From: an uncultured Lachnospiraceae bacterium
Lineage (GTDB): Bacteria; Bacillota; Clostridia; Lachnospirales; Lachnospiraceae
DNA: 64,000 nucleotides
Reading direction: 5' to 3'
NCBI GenBank assembly: GCA_900317555.1
Contig: ONHF01000013.1
Coordinates: 57,140-121,139 of the forward strand
The position numbers and the translations under genes were made by a program. Shown here one piece after another: positions 1-9,277 of the stretch (positions are counted from its first letter, which is position 1; every line of letters starts with the position of its first letter). The notes under the pieces are model-generated. The model was given only the letters and a program-made list of their open reading frames with translations, searched no databases and was not told the DNA's origin.

Positions 1-1
1 T

Positions 2-29
2 TTGACCGGAACCTGAAACATGCTATGAT
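2..29 (+). promoter_or_regulatory. Candidate sigma-A promoter for the first gene
   Basis: A -35-like TTGACC (2-7) is followed, after a 16-base spacer, by a -10-like TATGAT (24-29), about 37 bases ahead of the histidine phosphatase start. The match is by eye only and the window begins here, so upstream context is missing. Confidence 0.45.
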
Positions 30-65
30 AGACAGGATCAAAGAGCAGGAGCAGATTGAAGATAC

Positions 66-704
66 ATGAAAATTTATGTAATCAGGCATGGAGAAACCGA
101 TTATAATGTCCGGCGGCTTTTTCAGGGACAGATCAATACGGACCTGAATGACACGGGAAGAGCGCAGGCAAGAGCCGCCGCGGAGAAAATCCGTGCCATG
201 GGCCTTACTTTTGACCGCGTCTACAGCAGTCCTCTGCAAAGGGCAGTTGAAACCGTTGAAATTATCACCGGAAAAGACAGCAGCGAAATCCAAACAGACG
301 ACCGGCTTCTCGAAATGAATTTCGGTGCTCTCGAAGGACAGCCGTTTGACAGGGATTCGAGGGCCTGCGGCAGCCTTTTTCAAGATCCGCCGTCTTATCG
401 GCCGGTTCCGGGATCGGAAAGCTTTCCGGAGGTGATTGACAGAATCGGCAGCTTTTTTACGGAGCTTGCTAAGGAGCGCCCGGGGGAGAGCGTGCTCGTC
501 GGCTGTCACGGCTGCGCGATGCGGACACTCCTTGTTTTTCTTTCGTATCTTGATCTGAAAGATATCTGGAAACAGAAAATCGGAAACTGCGCGGTGATAC
601 AGCTCGGCTTCTATGAAGGTACGGACGGTGCCGGAGCTCTTCGCGTAGACAGAATCATCGAAACGCAGGACCGCAACACGGATCTTCTGCAGATCCGCGG
701 CTGA
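66..704 (+). CDS. Histidine phosphatase family protein (phosphoglycerate mutase-like)
   Basis: A 212-residue cytosolic protein of the histidine phosphatase superfamily, whose members move or remove phosphate through a phospho-histidine. The signature RHGET lies at residues 7-11, with His8 the expected phospho-acceptor. An acidic segment (LLEMNFGALEG) and a later CHG motif (VLVGCHGCAMR) supply the usual second Arg/Glu/His set. The length is typical of the small cofactor-dependent-mutase-like branch, which includes broad phosphatases such as CobC and PhoE, so the substrate cannot be assigned. The Shine-Dalgarno sequence is weak (GAAGA just upstream). It is followed 33 bases later by a lactonase-like gene. 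Confidence 0.88.
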   Translation: MKIYVIRHGETDYNVRRLFQGQINTDLNDTGRAQARAAAEKIRAMGLTFDRVYSSPLQRAVETVEIITGKDSSEIQTDDRLLEMNFGALEGQPFDRDSRACGSLFQDPPSYRPVPGSESFPEVIDRIGSFFTELAKERPGESVLVGCHGCAMRTLLVFLSYLDLKDIWKQKIGNCAVIQLGFYEGTDGAGALRVDRIIETQDRNTDLLQIRG

Positions 705-737
705 CATTTTTCCGGAACTTGTAAAGGAGGAAAACAA

Positions 738-1814
738 ATGGGAGTAAAGCAGCAGTATGTAGCCTATGTTTCTTCATATACTACGGCAACAAACAATAAT
801 TTCGGCATCCGCGTCTACGATGTGGACATGGAGCAAGGCCGTTTTACCGAGAAAGATCAGATTGAAATCACCAATTCCTCTTATGTGACGATTTCGCATA
901 ATCAGAAGTATCTGTATTCGATTACCGATTTCGGCGTGGAGAGCTACAAAATCACCAAAGGCGGCAACCTTGCTTTTCTGAATAAGGCGTCGATTAACGG
1001 CATGCGCGGTTCCTACCTTTCCACCGATTATACAGACCGGTGGCTGTTTGTTGCGGGATATCATGACGGCAAGATCACCGTGCTGCGCCTTCTGGAAGAC
1101 GGCTCCATCGGACAGATTACGGATGAAGTTTACCACCGCGGCATGGGCAGCATAGCCGACAGAAATTTCAGGCCGCATGTGCAGTGCGTCAAGATGACAA
1201 GAGACAACAGGTTCCTGTGCGCCGCTGATCTTGGACTGGACCATGTCAATGTCTACAAGTTCAATCCGCTGACCGGCAAAATCAAGCAGGTGGACATTAT
1301 TCACGGAGAACTGGAGTCCGCGCCGCGGCATATCAAGTTTTCGCAGGACGGCCGTTTCATGTATCTGGTAAACGAGCAGAAATGCACGATCGATGTATAC
1401 CGCTATACGGTTCTGGATAACGAACCGGATTTCGAAAAGATCCAGACAATCTCAACGCTCAATAATTATCATTCTTCGGACGCGGCCGCGAGTGCATTGA
1501 ACCTTTCAGACGACTTCAATTACCTTGTCAGCTCAAATGCGGGAGACAATTCGGTCGCGATTTTTCATATCGACAGGAACACCGGGCTTCTCTCGAAGAT
1601 TCTCTGTCTTCCGGTCAGCGGCGATTACCCCAAAGACGCAGCGCTCTTCCCGGACAACCGTCATCTTGTATCGCTCAATCATGAGTCGATGACGATGACA
1701 TTCTTTACGGTTGATCTGGAAAAAGGTCTGATCATTATGAACGGAAAGGAAATTCCGGTCGAGCAGCCCAACTGTGTCATTATCCACAAGCTGACGCCGG
1801 AGCAGCAGAATTGA
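738..1814 (+). CDS. Lactonase family beta-propeller protein (6-phosphogluconolactonase-like)
   Basis: A 358-residue protein with the repeating blade pattern of the YbhE/Pgl-type seven-bladed propeller, for example 'DNRFLCAADLGLDHVNVYKF', 'APRHIKFSQDGRFMYLVNE' and 'DAAASALNLSDDFNYLV'. Family members include 6-phosphogluconolactonase and muconate lactonising enzymes, but many are of unknown substrate, so only the fold is firm. There is no signal peptide, so it should be cytosolic. The start is ATG with a strong AAAGGAGG eight bases upstream. There is no pentose-phosphate gene beside it to support the Pgl assignment. Confidence 0.78.
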   Translation: MGVKQQYVAYVSSYTTATNNNFGIRVYDVDMEQGRFTEKDQIEITNSSYVTISHNQKYLYSITDFGVESYKITKGGNLAFLNKASINGMRGSYLSTDYTDRWLFVAGYHDGKITVLRLLEDGSIGQITDEVYHRGMGSIADRNFRPHVQCVKMTRDNRFLCAADLGLDHVNVYKFNPLTGKIKQVDIIHGELESAPRHIKFSQDGRFMYLVNEQKCTIDVYRYTVLDNEPDFEKIQTISTLNNYHSSDAAASALNLSDDFNYLVSSNAGDNSVAIFHIDRNTGLLSKILCLPVSGDYPKDAALFPDNRHLVSLNHESMTMTFFTVDLEKGLIIMNGKEIPVEQPNCVIIHKLTPEQQN

Positions 1815-1886
1815 GGAGACTCCGGCAGAAGATGCTTCGTCCATACGGGACGCGCAGGCAGAACACAAAAGCAGGGAAGGGACTGT

Positions 1887-3002
1887 ATGGCAGGTTCTAC
1901 GATTGGAAACATAGTGAAACTCACAACTTTCGGGGAATCCCACGGCCCGTGCATCGGCGCCGTGCTGGATGGTATTCCCGCCGGAATGACTCTGTCAGAA
2001 GACGATATCCAGCCTTATCTTGACAGACGCCGGCCCGGAAAATCGAACATTACGACGGCAAGAAAAGAAGAGGATAAGGTGCGAATCGTCTCCGGCATCT
2101 TTGAGGGCCTGACAACCGGCACGCCGATCGCTCTTCTCATAGAAAACAACGATCAGCACTCTTCTGACTATGCGGAAATGCAGTCTATGTACCGGCCGGG
2201 GCACGCGGATTTTACATATGACGCCAAGTACGGCTTCCGCGATTACAGAGGCGGAGGCAGATCTTCCGGCCGGGAAACCGCGGCCCGTGTCGCGGCAGGC
2301 GCGATTGCCGAAGTCTTTTTAAAGAAAGAACTCGGTATTGACTTTTGTTTTTACACCGCGGCGATCGGCGACGTTGTTATCAGCCGTAAAAATTTTGACC
2401 GGAACGAGATTTTACGAAGCGCCACCGCAATGCCGGATGATCAGGCCAACGCAAGGGCGGTCGCTCTTATTGAAGAGATGAAGAGCAGTCTGGATTCGGT
2501 CGGCGGCATGATCGAAGGAAGAATCACCGGCGTCCCCGCGGGTATCGGCGATCCTGTCTTCGACAAGCTGGACGCGCGGCTTTGCGAGGCGCTTATGTCA
2601 ATCGGCGCCGTAAAGGCGGCAGGTATCGGCGACGGCATGTTCTGCTCCTACCGGACAGGCTCACAGAATAATGATGTTTACACGCTGGACGGGGACGGCC
2701 GCGCAGTCAAAGTCTCCAACCATGGCGGCGGCATCTACGGAGGTATTTCCGACGGAGATGAAATCGTGGTCAGTGCCTATGTTAAACCGACCGCGTCAAT
2801 CGCGAAGGCGCAGCCGGCGCTTGGAAGAGACGGTACTGTAAAGGAGCTTACAATCCGCGGAAGACATGATCCCTGCATCGTGCCGCGCGCGGTCGTCGTC
2901 TGCGAATGCATGAGCGCTCTTACAATCCTCGATGCCATGCTGATGAATATGAGCGCCCGCGCGCAAAGCGTGAGACGCTTTTATCTTGGAGACAATCAAT
3001 GA
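1887..3002 (+). CDS. aroC: Chorismate synthase
   Basis: Catalyses the last shikimate step, trans-elimination of phosphate from EPSP to give chorismate, using reduced FMN. The 371-residue sequence carries the family signatures: [19 protein letters not shown] near the N-terminus, [19 protein letters not shown] around residues 114-132, and [13 protein letters not shown] around 275. Length is normal. The ATG follows GGGAAGGG. Its TGA overlaps the ATG of tgt (ATGA), so the two are probably translationally coupled. The other shikimate gene in the window, aroB, lies about 52 kb away, so the pathway is scattered. Confidence 0.97.
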   Translation: MAGSTIGNIVKLTTFGESHGPCIGAVLDGIPAGMTLSEDDIQPYLDRRRPGKSNITTARKEEDKVRIVSGIFEGLTTGTPIALLIENNDQHSSDYAEMQSMYRPGHADFTYDAKYGFRDYRGGGRSSGRETAARVAAGAIAEVFLKKELGIDFCFYTAAIGDVVISRKNFDRNEILRSATAMPDDQANARAVALIEEMKSSLDSVGGMIEGRITGVPAGIGDPVFDKLDARLCEALMSIGAVKAAGIGDGMFCSYRTGSQNNDVYTLDGDGRAVKVSNHGGGIYGGISDGDEIVVSAYVKPTASIAKAQPALGRDGTVKELTIRGRHDPCIVPRAVVVCECMSALTILDAMLMNMSARAQSVRRFYLGDNQ

Positions 3003-4171
3003 CGCAGAACAACATTACACAGACGCCGGATTACCGATACGAACTATTGAGAACCGAGGGAATGGCTAAGCGCGCCAGAGTAACGACCGTGCACGGCGTG
3101 ATCGAGACCCCCGTTTTCATGAATGTAGCGACTGCCGGCGCGATTAAAGGCGGCCTTTCCGCGAAAGATCTGGAAAACATAGACACACAGGTGATGCTGT
3201 GCAACACATATCACCTGCATGTGCGGACAGGAGATGAAATAATCAGGGAGCTCGGCGGCCTGCACCGGTTCACGACCTGGAGTCATCCGATTCTGACGGA
3301 TTCCGGCGGATTTCAGGTGTTTTCCCTGACTGACCTGCGGAAAATCAAGGAAGAGGGCGTACGTTTTCATTCCCATGTTGACGGGCGCATTATTTTTATG
3401 GGACCGGAAGAATCCATGCAGATTCAGGCAAACCTTGGTTCCACGATCGCAATGGCCTTCGATGAGTGCCCGCCGGCGCTCGCGGAAAGAGACTATGTAG
3501 TAAATTCCGTAGCGAGGACGGAGCGGTGGCTTCTTCGCAGTCAGGCAAAGATGCGGGAGCTCAAAGCGCTGGAAGGCGCAGTCAATCCGCACCAGCTTTT
3601 ATTCGGTATCAATCAGGGCGCGATTTTTCATGATATCCGTATTGAAAACGCAAAGCGTATAGCGGATATGGACCTTGACGGCTATGCGGTCGGCGGACTT
3701 GCCGTCGGTGAAACACATGAACAGATGTATTCCGTTCTTGAAGCTGTCACACCGTATCTGCCCGTGAACAAGCCCACGTACCTGATGGGGGTTGGAACAC
3801 CGCAGAACATTCTCGAAGGGGTAGCAAGAGGCATCGACTTCTTTGACTGCGTTTATCCGAGCAGGAACGGACGGCACGGAAATCTTTATACGAATCACGG
3901 AACGCTGCGTATCCGGAACGCGCGTTTTGAAAAAGACATGCGGCCGATTGACCCGGACTGCGGCTGTCCTGTCTGCCGCCGTTATTCAAGAGCTTATATC
4001 CGGCATCTTCTGAAAGCCGATGAAACGCTTGGGCTGCGGCTGTGCGTCATGCACAATCTGTATTTCTACAATCATCTGATGCAGGAAATCCGGGACGCTC
4101 TGGACGCCGGGCATTTCGAGGATTATAAGAGAAGAAAGCTTTTTGATCTCTCGCAGGACTGCGCGGATTAG
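2999..4171 (+). CDS. tgt: tRNA-guanine transglycosylase
   Basis: Exchanges guanine-34 for preQ1 in GUN-anticodon tRNAs, a step in queuosine synthesis. The 390-residue protein shows LTDSGGFQVFSL, the MAFDECPP segment and the C-terminal zinc site CGCPVC followed about 20 residues on by a Cys and His (LRLCVMHNLYF). The open frame extends 31 codons further upstream into aroC. The start at 2999 is chosen because it gives the familiar N-terminus (MTQNNITQ...), has GGAG upstream and overlaps the aroC stop as ATGA. No other queuosine genes are in the window. Confidence 0.95.
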   Translation: MTQNNITQTPDYRYELLRTEGMAKRARVTTVHGVIETPVFMNVATAGAIKGGLSAKDLENIDTQVMLCNTYHLHVRTGDEIIRELGGLHRFTTWSHPILTDSGGFQVFSLTDLRKIKEEGVRFHSHVDGRIIFMGPEESMQIQANLGSTIAMAFDECPPALAERDYVVNSVARTERWLLRSQAKMRELKALEGAVNPHQLLFGINQGAIFHDIRIENAKRIADMDLDGYAVGGLAVGETHEQMYSVLEAVTPYLPVNKPTYLMGVGTPQNILEGVARGIDFFDCVYPSRNGRHGNLYTNHGTLRIRNARFEKDMRPIDPDCGCPVCRRYSRAYIRHLLKADETLGLRLCVMHNLYFYNHLMQEIRDALDAGHFEDYKRRKLFDLSQDCAD

Positions 4172-4173
4172 AC

Positions 4174-4203
4174 TTGCAACGCCGCGGCACTTTGTTGTAT
4201 AGT
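4174..4203 (+). promoter_or_regulatory. Candidate promoter before yajC
   Basis: TTGCAA (4174-4179) and TATAGT (4198-4203) are separated by 18 bases, starting just after the tgt stop. This would let yajC be transcribed independently of tgt. Found by eye only. Confidence 0.4.
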
Positions 4204-4232
4204 AAACGAAATGCATTTGATTGGAGGATCTT

Positions 4233-4562
4233 ATGAACTCATTACTGCTTACAAGTACACAGGGAAGCACAATGCTGATGATCGTATATCTGGTTGTCAT
4301 TGTCGCTTTCTTCTGGTTTTTCTTTATCCGCCCGCAGCGCAAGGAAGAGCGTAAGAAGAGCGAAATGCTCGCGCAGCTGGCTGTCGGAGACAGCGTCCTG
4401 ACTTCTTCGGGTTTTTACGGCATTGTCATTGACATCAGTGATGATACCGTTATTGTAGAATTCGGCAACAACAAAAATTGCCGCATTCCGATGCAGAAGG
4501 CGGCAATCGTTCAGATCGAGAAGCCTGAAGACGCATCTGACGACAAGTCGTCCGCACAGTAA
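4233..4562 (+). CDS. yajC: Preprotein translocase accessory subunit YajC
   Basis: Small bitopic membrane protein that associates with SecDF and the SecYEG translocon. The 109 residues contain one strong transmembrane segment (LMIVYLVVIVAFFWFFFI) followed directly by RPQRKEER, the classic YajC hallmark, and a compact cytosolic domain (VGDSVLTSSGFYGIV). The frame is open from a TTG at 4221, but the ATG at 4233 is preferred because GGAGG (4223-4227) sits at proper spacing before it. The tgt-yajC order is widely conserved, but here the usual secD-secF do not follow; a terminator does. Confidence 0.92.
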   Translation: MNSLLLTSTQGSTMLMIVYLVVIVAFFWFFFIRPQRKEERKKSEMLAQLAVGDSVLTSSGFYGIVIDISDDTVIVEFGNNKNCRIPMQKAAIVQIEKPEDASDDKSSAQ

Positions 4563-4601
4563 TACGGATGCAGCCGGAAGAATAACCGGAGCTGTTTTTA
4601 C

Positions 4602-4630
4602 AAAAAGAAGGCTTTACGGCCTTCTTTTTA
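4602..4630 (+). terminator. Rho-independent terminator after yajC
   Basis: A perfect 11-bp stem AAAAAGAAGGC / GCCTTCTTTTT around a 6-base loop (TTTACG), with the T run as part of the 3' arm. The A/T symmetry would let it act in both directions. It separates the tgt-yajC unit from leuB. Confidence 0.85.
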
Positions 4631-4695
4631 TTTAAATGCACGGATTTACGACGTTGAAGCAATAGTGAAGTAAAGCGTCAGAGAAAGGATAGGAT

Positions 4696-5811
4696 ATGGA
4701 ACTCAACATTGCCTGCATTGCGGGAGACGGGATCGGACCGGAAATTGTCAGTCAGGCCAGAAAGGTGCTGGACCGGGTCTGCGCAATTTACGGTCATACA
4801 ATCGATTATCACGATGTTCTGATGGGCGGGTGCTCCATTGATGTCTACGGTGTTCCACTTACACAGGAAACCATTGATATATGCAAGGCACAGGACGCAG
4901 TTCTTATGGGATCGATCGGTGGCAATCCGGCTGTTTCTCCATGGTATCAGCTTGCGCCGCAGAAGCGTCCGGAGGCAGGCCTTCTGGCTCTTCGGAAAGC
5001 GCTCGGCTTGTTCGCAAACCTCCGTCCGGCCTATCTTTTCGAGCAGCTGCAGGATGCCTGCCCGCTTTCTGTAAGGAACGGTACCCGTTCCTTTGATCTT
5101 GTCATCGTAAGAGAACTTACCGGGGGTCTGTATTTCGGCGAGCGGAAGACTGAAATCATAGACGGCGTACGGACTGCCGTGGACACGCTGCGCTATAATG
5201 AAAAGGAAATCGAGAGAGTCGCGAGAAAGGCTTTCGAAATCGCACGGGTAAGAAGAAAAAAGGTTACCAGCGTAGACAAGGCAAATGTTCTCGACACATC
5301 AAGACTCTGGAGACAGGTCGTGCATGCACTTTCGAAAGAATATCCGGATGTGACCGTGGAAGATATGCTGGTTGATAACTGCGCCATGCAGCTGGTCAAC
5401 AATCCCGCCCAGTTCGATGTAATTCTGACCGAGAATATGTTCGGCGATATTCTCTCGGATGAGGCTAGCATGATCACCGGCTCTATCGGCATGCTGCCGA
5501 GCGCGTCTTTAAACGAGACAAGCTTCGGCCTGTATGAGCCGTCCCATGGCTCCGCACCTGATATTGCCGGCAAAAACATCGCGAACCCGATCGCGACTAT
5601 CCTTTCGGCTGCGATGATGCTGCGTTATTCGTTCGGCCTTCCGGCTGAAGCCGGTGCGATTGAGAACGCGGTTAAAAGAACGCTGGAGGACGGCATCCGC
5701 AGCGCGGATCTGATGCCGCGGGACGCGGAAAAGAAGAAAGGCCTGCGCGCCGTCAGCTGCAGCAGCATGGGCGATGAAATCGCCGCCAGACTTGTATCGC
5801 CGCATGCATAG
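4696..5811 (+). CDS. leuB: 3-isopropylmalate dehydrogenase
   Basis: Oxidises and decarboxylates 3-isopropylmalate to 2-oxoisocaproate with NAD in leucine synthesis. The 371-residue protein is full length. It shows the isocitrate/isopropylmalate dehydrogenase pattern: 'AGDGIGPEIV' at the N-terminus, 'RPEAGLLALRKALGLFANLRP' with the substrate arginines, the metal-binding 'FGDILSDEASMITGSIGMLPS' and the NAD-binding 'EPSHGSAPDIAGKNIANP'. The ATG follows AAAGGA. leuA, leuC and leuD are not adjacent. ilvD and ilvB follow, so this is a mixed branched-chain cluster rather than a full leu operon. Confidence 0.95.
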   Translation: MELNIACIAGDGIGPEIVSQARKVLDRVCAIYGHTIDYHDVLMGGCSIDVYGVPLTQETIDICKAQDAVLMGSIGGNPAVSPWYQLAPQKRPEAGLLALRKALGLFANLRPAYLFEQLQDACPLSVRNGTRSFDLVIVRELTGGLYFGERKTEIIDGVRTAVDTLRYNEKEIERVARKAFEIARVRRKKVTSVDKANVLDTSRLWRQVVHALSKEYPDVTVEDMLVDNCAMQLVNNPAQFDVILTENMFGDILSDEASMITGSIGMLPSASLNETSFGLYEPSHGSAPDIAGKNIANPIATILSAAMMLRYSFGLPAEAGAIENAVKRTLEDGIRSADLMPRDAEKKKGLRAVSCSSMGDEIAARLVSPHA

Positions 5812-5832
5812 ATGATAGAATAAGCGTATTTC

Positions 5833-5866
5833 AGACCATGCGGCAAAAAGCCGCAGTCTATGGAGG
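5833..5866 (+). promoter_or_regulatory. Hairpin abutting the ilvD ribosome binding site
   Basis: AGAC-(CA)-TGCGGC (5833-5844) pairs with GCCGCA-GTCT (5850-5859) around an AAAAA loop, leaving a two-base bulge. The stem ends two bases before the GGAGG (5862-5866) that serves ilvD. No T run follows, so it is not a plain terminator. It could affect RNA stability or access to the ribosome site; that role is inference. Confidence 0.4.
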
Positions 5867-5874
5867 TAACAGAT

Positions 5875-7542
5875 ATGTTAAGTGATAATGTAAAGGAAGG
5901 CGTCCAGCAGGCTCCGCACAGAAGCCTCTTTAATGCGCTTGGTTTCACAAAAGAAGAAATGAAGAAACCGATGATCGGTATCGTCTGCTCATACAATGAA
6001 ATTATTCCCGGCCACATGAACCTCGATAAAATCGCGCAGGCAGTTAAGCTTGGCGTAGCGGAAGCCGGCGGCATGCCCGTCATGTTTCCGGCGATTGCTG
6101 TCTGCGACGGTATTGCCATGGGCCATGTCGGCATGAAGTATTCGCTTGTTACAAGGGAGCTGATTGCCGATTCCACCGAGTGCATGGCCAGGGCGCATCA
6201 GTTCGACGGACTTGTCATGATCCCCAACTGTGACAAAAATGTTCCCGGTCTTCTGATGGCCGCCGCCAGAATTAATATACCGACCGTCTTTGTTTCCGGC
6301 GGCCCTATGCTTGCGGGACATGTCGGCGGAAGAAAGAGATCGCTGTCCTCGATGTTCGAAGCGGTCGGCGCTTACGACGCCGGTAAGATCACGAGAGAGG
6401 AGCTTACGAATTTTGAGGAGAATGTCTGCCCGACCTGCGGTTCCTGTTCCGGCATGTACACGGCAAATTCGATGAACTGCCTGACAGAAGCCATCGGCAT
6501 GGGACTTCGCGGAAACGGAACGATTCCTGCCGTCTATTCCGCAAGAATCCGCCTTGCCAAGGAAGCCGGCTATGCCGTGATGGACTGCGTACGGAACAAT
6601 ATCCGTCCGAGAGACATCATGACAAAAGAGGCGTTTACGAACGCACTGACCGTTGATATGGCGCTTGGCTGCTCCACAAACACGATGCTGCATCTGCCGG
6701 CAATCGCACATGAATGCGGCATTGAGCTGAACATGGAGTTCGCGAATCATATATCGGACAAGACGCCGAACCTTTGTCATCTGGCACCTGCCGGCCCTAC
6801 ATACATGGAAGATCTGAATGAAGCCGGCGGCATTTACGCAGTTATGAAAGAGCTCACAAAGAAGGACCTGCTGTATCTGGACGGCCTGACCGTCACCGGC
6901 AGAACCACCGGTGAGAATATTGAAAACGCGGTGAACAGAAATCCTGAAGTCATCCGCCCGATAGAAAATCCGTTCATGCCAAACGGCGGCATCGCAGTTC
7001 TCAAAGGCAACCTTGCTCCGGATACCGGTATTGTAAAGAGAAGCGCGGTCGCCCCCGAAATGATGAAGCACGAGGGACCGGCACGTGTTTTCGACTGTGA
7101 GGAAGACGCGATCAAGGCGATCACAACCGGACAAATTCATGAAGGAGATGTCGTCGTCATCCGCTATGAAGGCCCCAAGGGCGGCCCGGGTATGAGAGAA
7201 ATGCTCAATCCAACCTCGGCAATCATCGGCATGGGCCTTGGCTCTACCGTTGCTCTGATTACAGACGGCCGTTTCTCCGGAGCTTCCAGAGGCGCCGCGA
7301 TCGGCCATGTTTCACCGGAAGCTGCGGTCGGCGGACCGATCGCTCTTGTGCATGAGGGAGATATCATCTCGATTGATATCTCTGCGAACAAGCTGGAGCT
7401 GAAGGTATCGGATGAAGAGCTTGCGGCAAGACGTGCGCAGTGGAAGCCCAGAAAGCCCAAAATTACAGATGGATATCTTTTAAGATACCAGGCGCTGGTT
7501 ACCAGCGGTAACAGGGGAGCTGTACTGGAACTTCCCGAATAA
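5875..7542 (+). CDS. ilvD: Dihydroxy-acid dehydratase
   Basis: Iron-sulfur enzyme that dehydrates 2,3-dihydroxy-isovalerate and 2,3-dihydroxy-3-methylvalerate to the 2-oxo acids of valine, leucine and isoleucine synthesis. The 555-residue sequence contains the cluster ligand motifs: [10 protein letters not shown] near residue 120 and [19 protein letters not shown] near 190, plus the C-terminal [11 protein letters not shown] and [10 protein letters not shown]. An in-frame ATG exists at 5860, but the one at 5875 is chosen because GGAGG (5862-5866) lies at normal spacing. It is 34 bases upstream of ilvB and likely co-transcribed with it. Confidence 0.96.
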   Translation: MLSDNVKEGVQQAPHRSLFNALGFTKEEMKKPMIGIVCSYNEIIPGHMNLDKIAQAVKLGVAEAGGMPVMFPAIAVCDGIAMGHVGMKYSLVTRELIADSTECMARAHQFDGLVMIPNCDKNVPGLLMAAARINIPTVFVSGGPMLAGHVGGRKRSLSSMFEAVGAYDAGKITREELTNFEENVCPTCGSCSGMYTANSMNCLTEAIGMGLRGNGTIPAVYSARIRLAKEAGYAVMDCVRNNIRPRDIMTKEAFTNALTVDMALGCSTNTMLHLPAIAHECGIELNMEFANHISDKTPNLCHLAPAGPTYMEDLNEAGGIYAVMKELTKKDLLYLDGLTVTGRTTGENIENAVNRNPEVIRPIENPFMPNGGIAVLKGNLAPDTGIVKRSAVAPEMMKHEGPARVFDCEEDAIKAITTGQIHEGDVVVIRYEGPKGGPGMREMLNPTSAIIGMGLGSTVALITDGRFSGASRGAAIGHVSPEAAVGGPIALVHEGDIISIDISANKLELKVSDEELAARRAQWKPRKPKITDGYLLRYQALVTSGNRGAVLELPE

Positions 7543-7576
7543 ACACAGAACCTTTTCAGAGTAAGGAGCAGTTAAC

Positions 7577-9262
7577 GTGCAGTTAAACGGATCGGAAATT
7601 CTCATGCAGTGCCTGCTGGAGCAGGGAGTGGACACGGTCTTTGGTTATCCCGGCGGCGCAATACTGAATGTCTATGACGCGCTTTATAAGTACAGTGACA
7701 AGATCAGGCATATTCTGACCAGCCACGAGCAGGGGGCAGCCCACGCGGCCGACGGATACGCGAGAGCCTCAGGCAAGGTGGGGGTATGCATGGCCACTTC
7801 CGGTCCCGGAGCGACAAATCTGGTAACCGGTATAGCGACCGCTTTCATGGACTCAGTTCCCATGGTCGCGATTACCTGCAATGTTACGCTTCCTCTGCTT
7901 GGCAAGGATTCCTTTCAGGAAGTGGATATTGCCGGCATCACGATGCCGATTACCAAGCACGGATTTATTGTAAAAGATGTAACGAGTCTTGCGGAAACGG
8001 TCCGCTCCGCCTTTCGTATCGCGCGGAGCGGTCGTCCGGGGCCGGTTCTCATTGACATTACGAAAGATGTCACAGCAGCTGTCACGGATTTTGAGCCACA
8101 GCAGCCTGCGCTCTATCTGGAGAATCCGACGCCTAAGTATACAGAGGAAGATATCAGTCAGGCAGCGCGCATGATCCGCGAAGCAAAGAAGCCGTTTGTC
8201 TATGTCGGCGGAGGCGGTGTCATTTCCGGCGCATACAAAAAAATCCGTGAGCTCGTTTCCAAAATTGACGCGCCTGTCTGTGATACACTGATGGGAAAGG
8301 GCGTGATTGACGGACATGACCCGCATTATACCGGAATGATCGGCATGCACGGGACGAAGGCTTCGAATCTCGGCGTATCCGCCTGCGATCTTTTGATTGT
8401 GCTGGGTTCGCGCTTTTCCGACCGTCAGATCGGCAGTCCCAGAACCTTCGCAAAGAACGCGAAGATCCTGCAGATAGATATCGACGATGCGGAAGTCAAT
8501 AAGAACATACATGTTGACAGAGCCCTTGTCGGAGACCTTAAGGAAATTCTGGAAAAGCTCCTGCCGGAGATTTCTCCTTCGGTTCACGAAGAATGGATGC
8601 GGTATATTCAGGAGCTTAAGAAGAAATATCCTCTGTGCTATGCGAAGGACAGGCTGACCTGCCCGATGGTCATCGAAAAGCTGGATGAGCTGACAGGGGG
8701 ACAGGCAATCATCACAACCGATGTCGGGCAGCATCAGATGTGGGCAGCGCAGTATTATACCTATTCACGGCCGCGTACTTTCATTACCAGCGGCGGCCTC
8801 GGAACGATGGGATACGGGCTCGGCGCCGCGATTGGCGCGAAGACCGCGGAGCCCGATAAAACGGTTATTAATATTGCGGGAGACGGGTGCTTCCGCATGA
8901 ACATGAACGAGCTTGCGACCGCGTCTCGCTATGGCATAAAAGTGATCGAGGTGGTCATCAACAATCAGGTCCTCGGCATGGTCAGACAGTGGCAGACACT
9001 TTACTATGGGAAGCGTTACTCGGCAACTGTTTTAAATGACAAGGTCGATTACTGTAAAGTCGCGGAAGCGCTCGGCTGCAGGGCGCTTCGCGTGAAAAAC
9101 CCGGAAGATCTGGAGCCTGCTCTTATAAAGGCGCTGCAGGCAGACGGACCTGTGCTTGTAGACTGCGTCATTGAAGAAGATGACAAGGTGTTCCCGATGG
9201 TTTCCCCCGGGACCTCCATCGAAGATGTTTTTGATGAAAAGGATTTCCACAATCAGGATTAA
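7577..9262 (+). CDS. ilvB: Acetolactate synthase, large (catalytic) subunit
   Basis: Thiamine-diphosphate enzyme making 2-acetolactate or 2-aceto-2-hydroxybutyrate from pyruvate. The 561-residue protein shows FGYPGGAILNVYDAL, the catalytic glutamate segment SHEQGAAHAADGYARA (near residue 50), ATSGPGATNLVTG, and the TPP/Mg motif GDGCFRMNMNELAT ending in NN. The start is GTG at 7577 with AAGGAG upstream. The PMVSPGTSIED C-terminus is typical of biosynthetic enzymes rather than catabolic AlsS. No ilvN regulatory subunit follows; an L,D-transpeptidase gene does. Confidence 0.94.
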   Translation: MQLNGSEILMQCLLEQGVDTVFGYPGGAILNVYDALYKYSDKIRHILTSHEQGAAHAADGYARASGKVGVCMATSGPGATNLVTGIATAFMDSVPMVAITCNVTLPLLGKDSFQEVDIAGITMPITKHGFIVKDVTSLAETVRSAFRIARSGRPGPVLIDITKDVTAAVTDFEPQQPALYLENPTPKYTEEDISQAARMIREAKKPFVYVGGGGVISGAYKKIRELVSKIDAPVCDTLMGKGVIDGHDPHYTGMIGMHGTKASNLGVSACDLLIVLGSRFSDRQIGSPRTFAKNAKILQIDIDDAEVNKNIHVDRALVGDLKEILEKLLPEISPSVHEEWMRYIQELKKKYPLCYAKDRLTCPMVIEKLDELTGGQAIITTDVGQHQMWAAQYYTYSRPRTFITSGGLGTMGYGLGAAIGAKTAEPDKTVINIAGDGCFRMNMNELATASRYGIKVIEVVINNQVLGMVRQWQTLYYGKRYSATVLNDKVDYCKVAEALGCRALRVKNPEDLEPALIKALQADGPVLVDCVIEEDDKVFPMVSPGTSIEDVFDEKDFHNQD

Positions 9263-9277
9263 ATAACCGGAGGCATG

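Noticed and set aside
5989-7308. A 439-codon open frame on the minus strand
   Set aside because: It lies fully within ilvD, has no ribosome site, and its residues (many His, Arg, Cys) are those of an antisense shadow.
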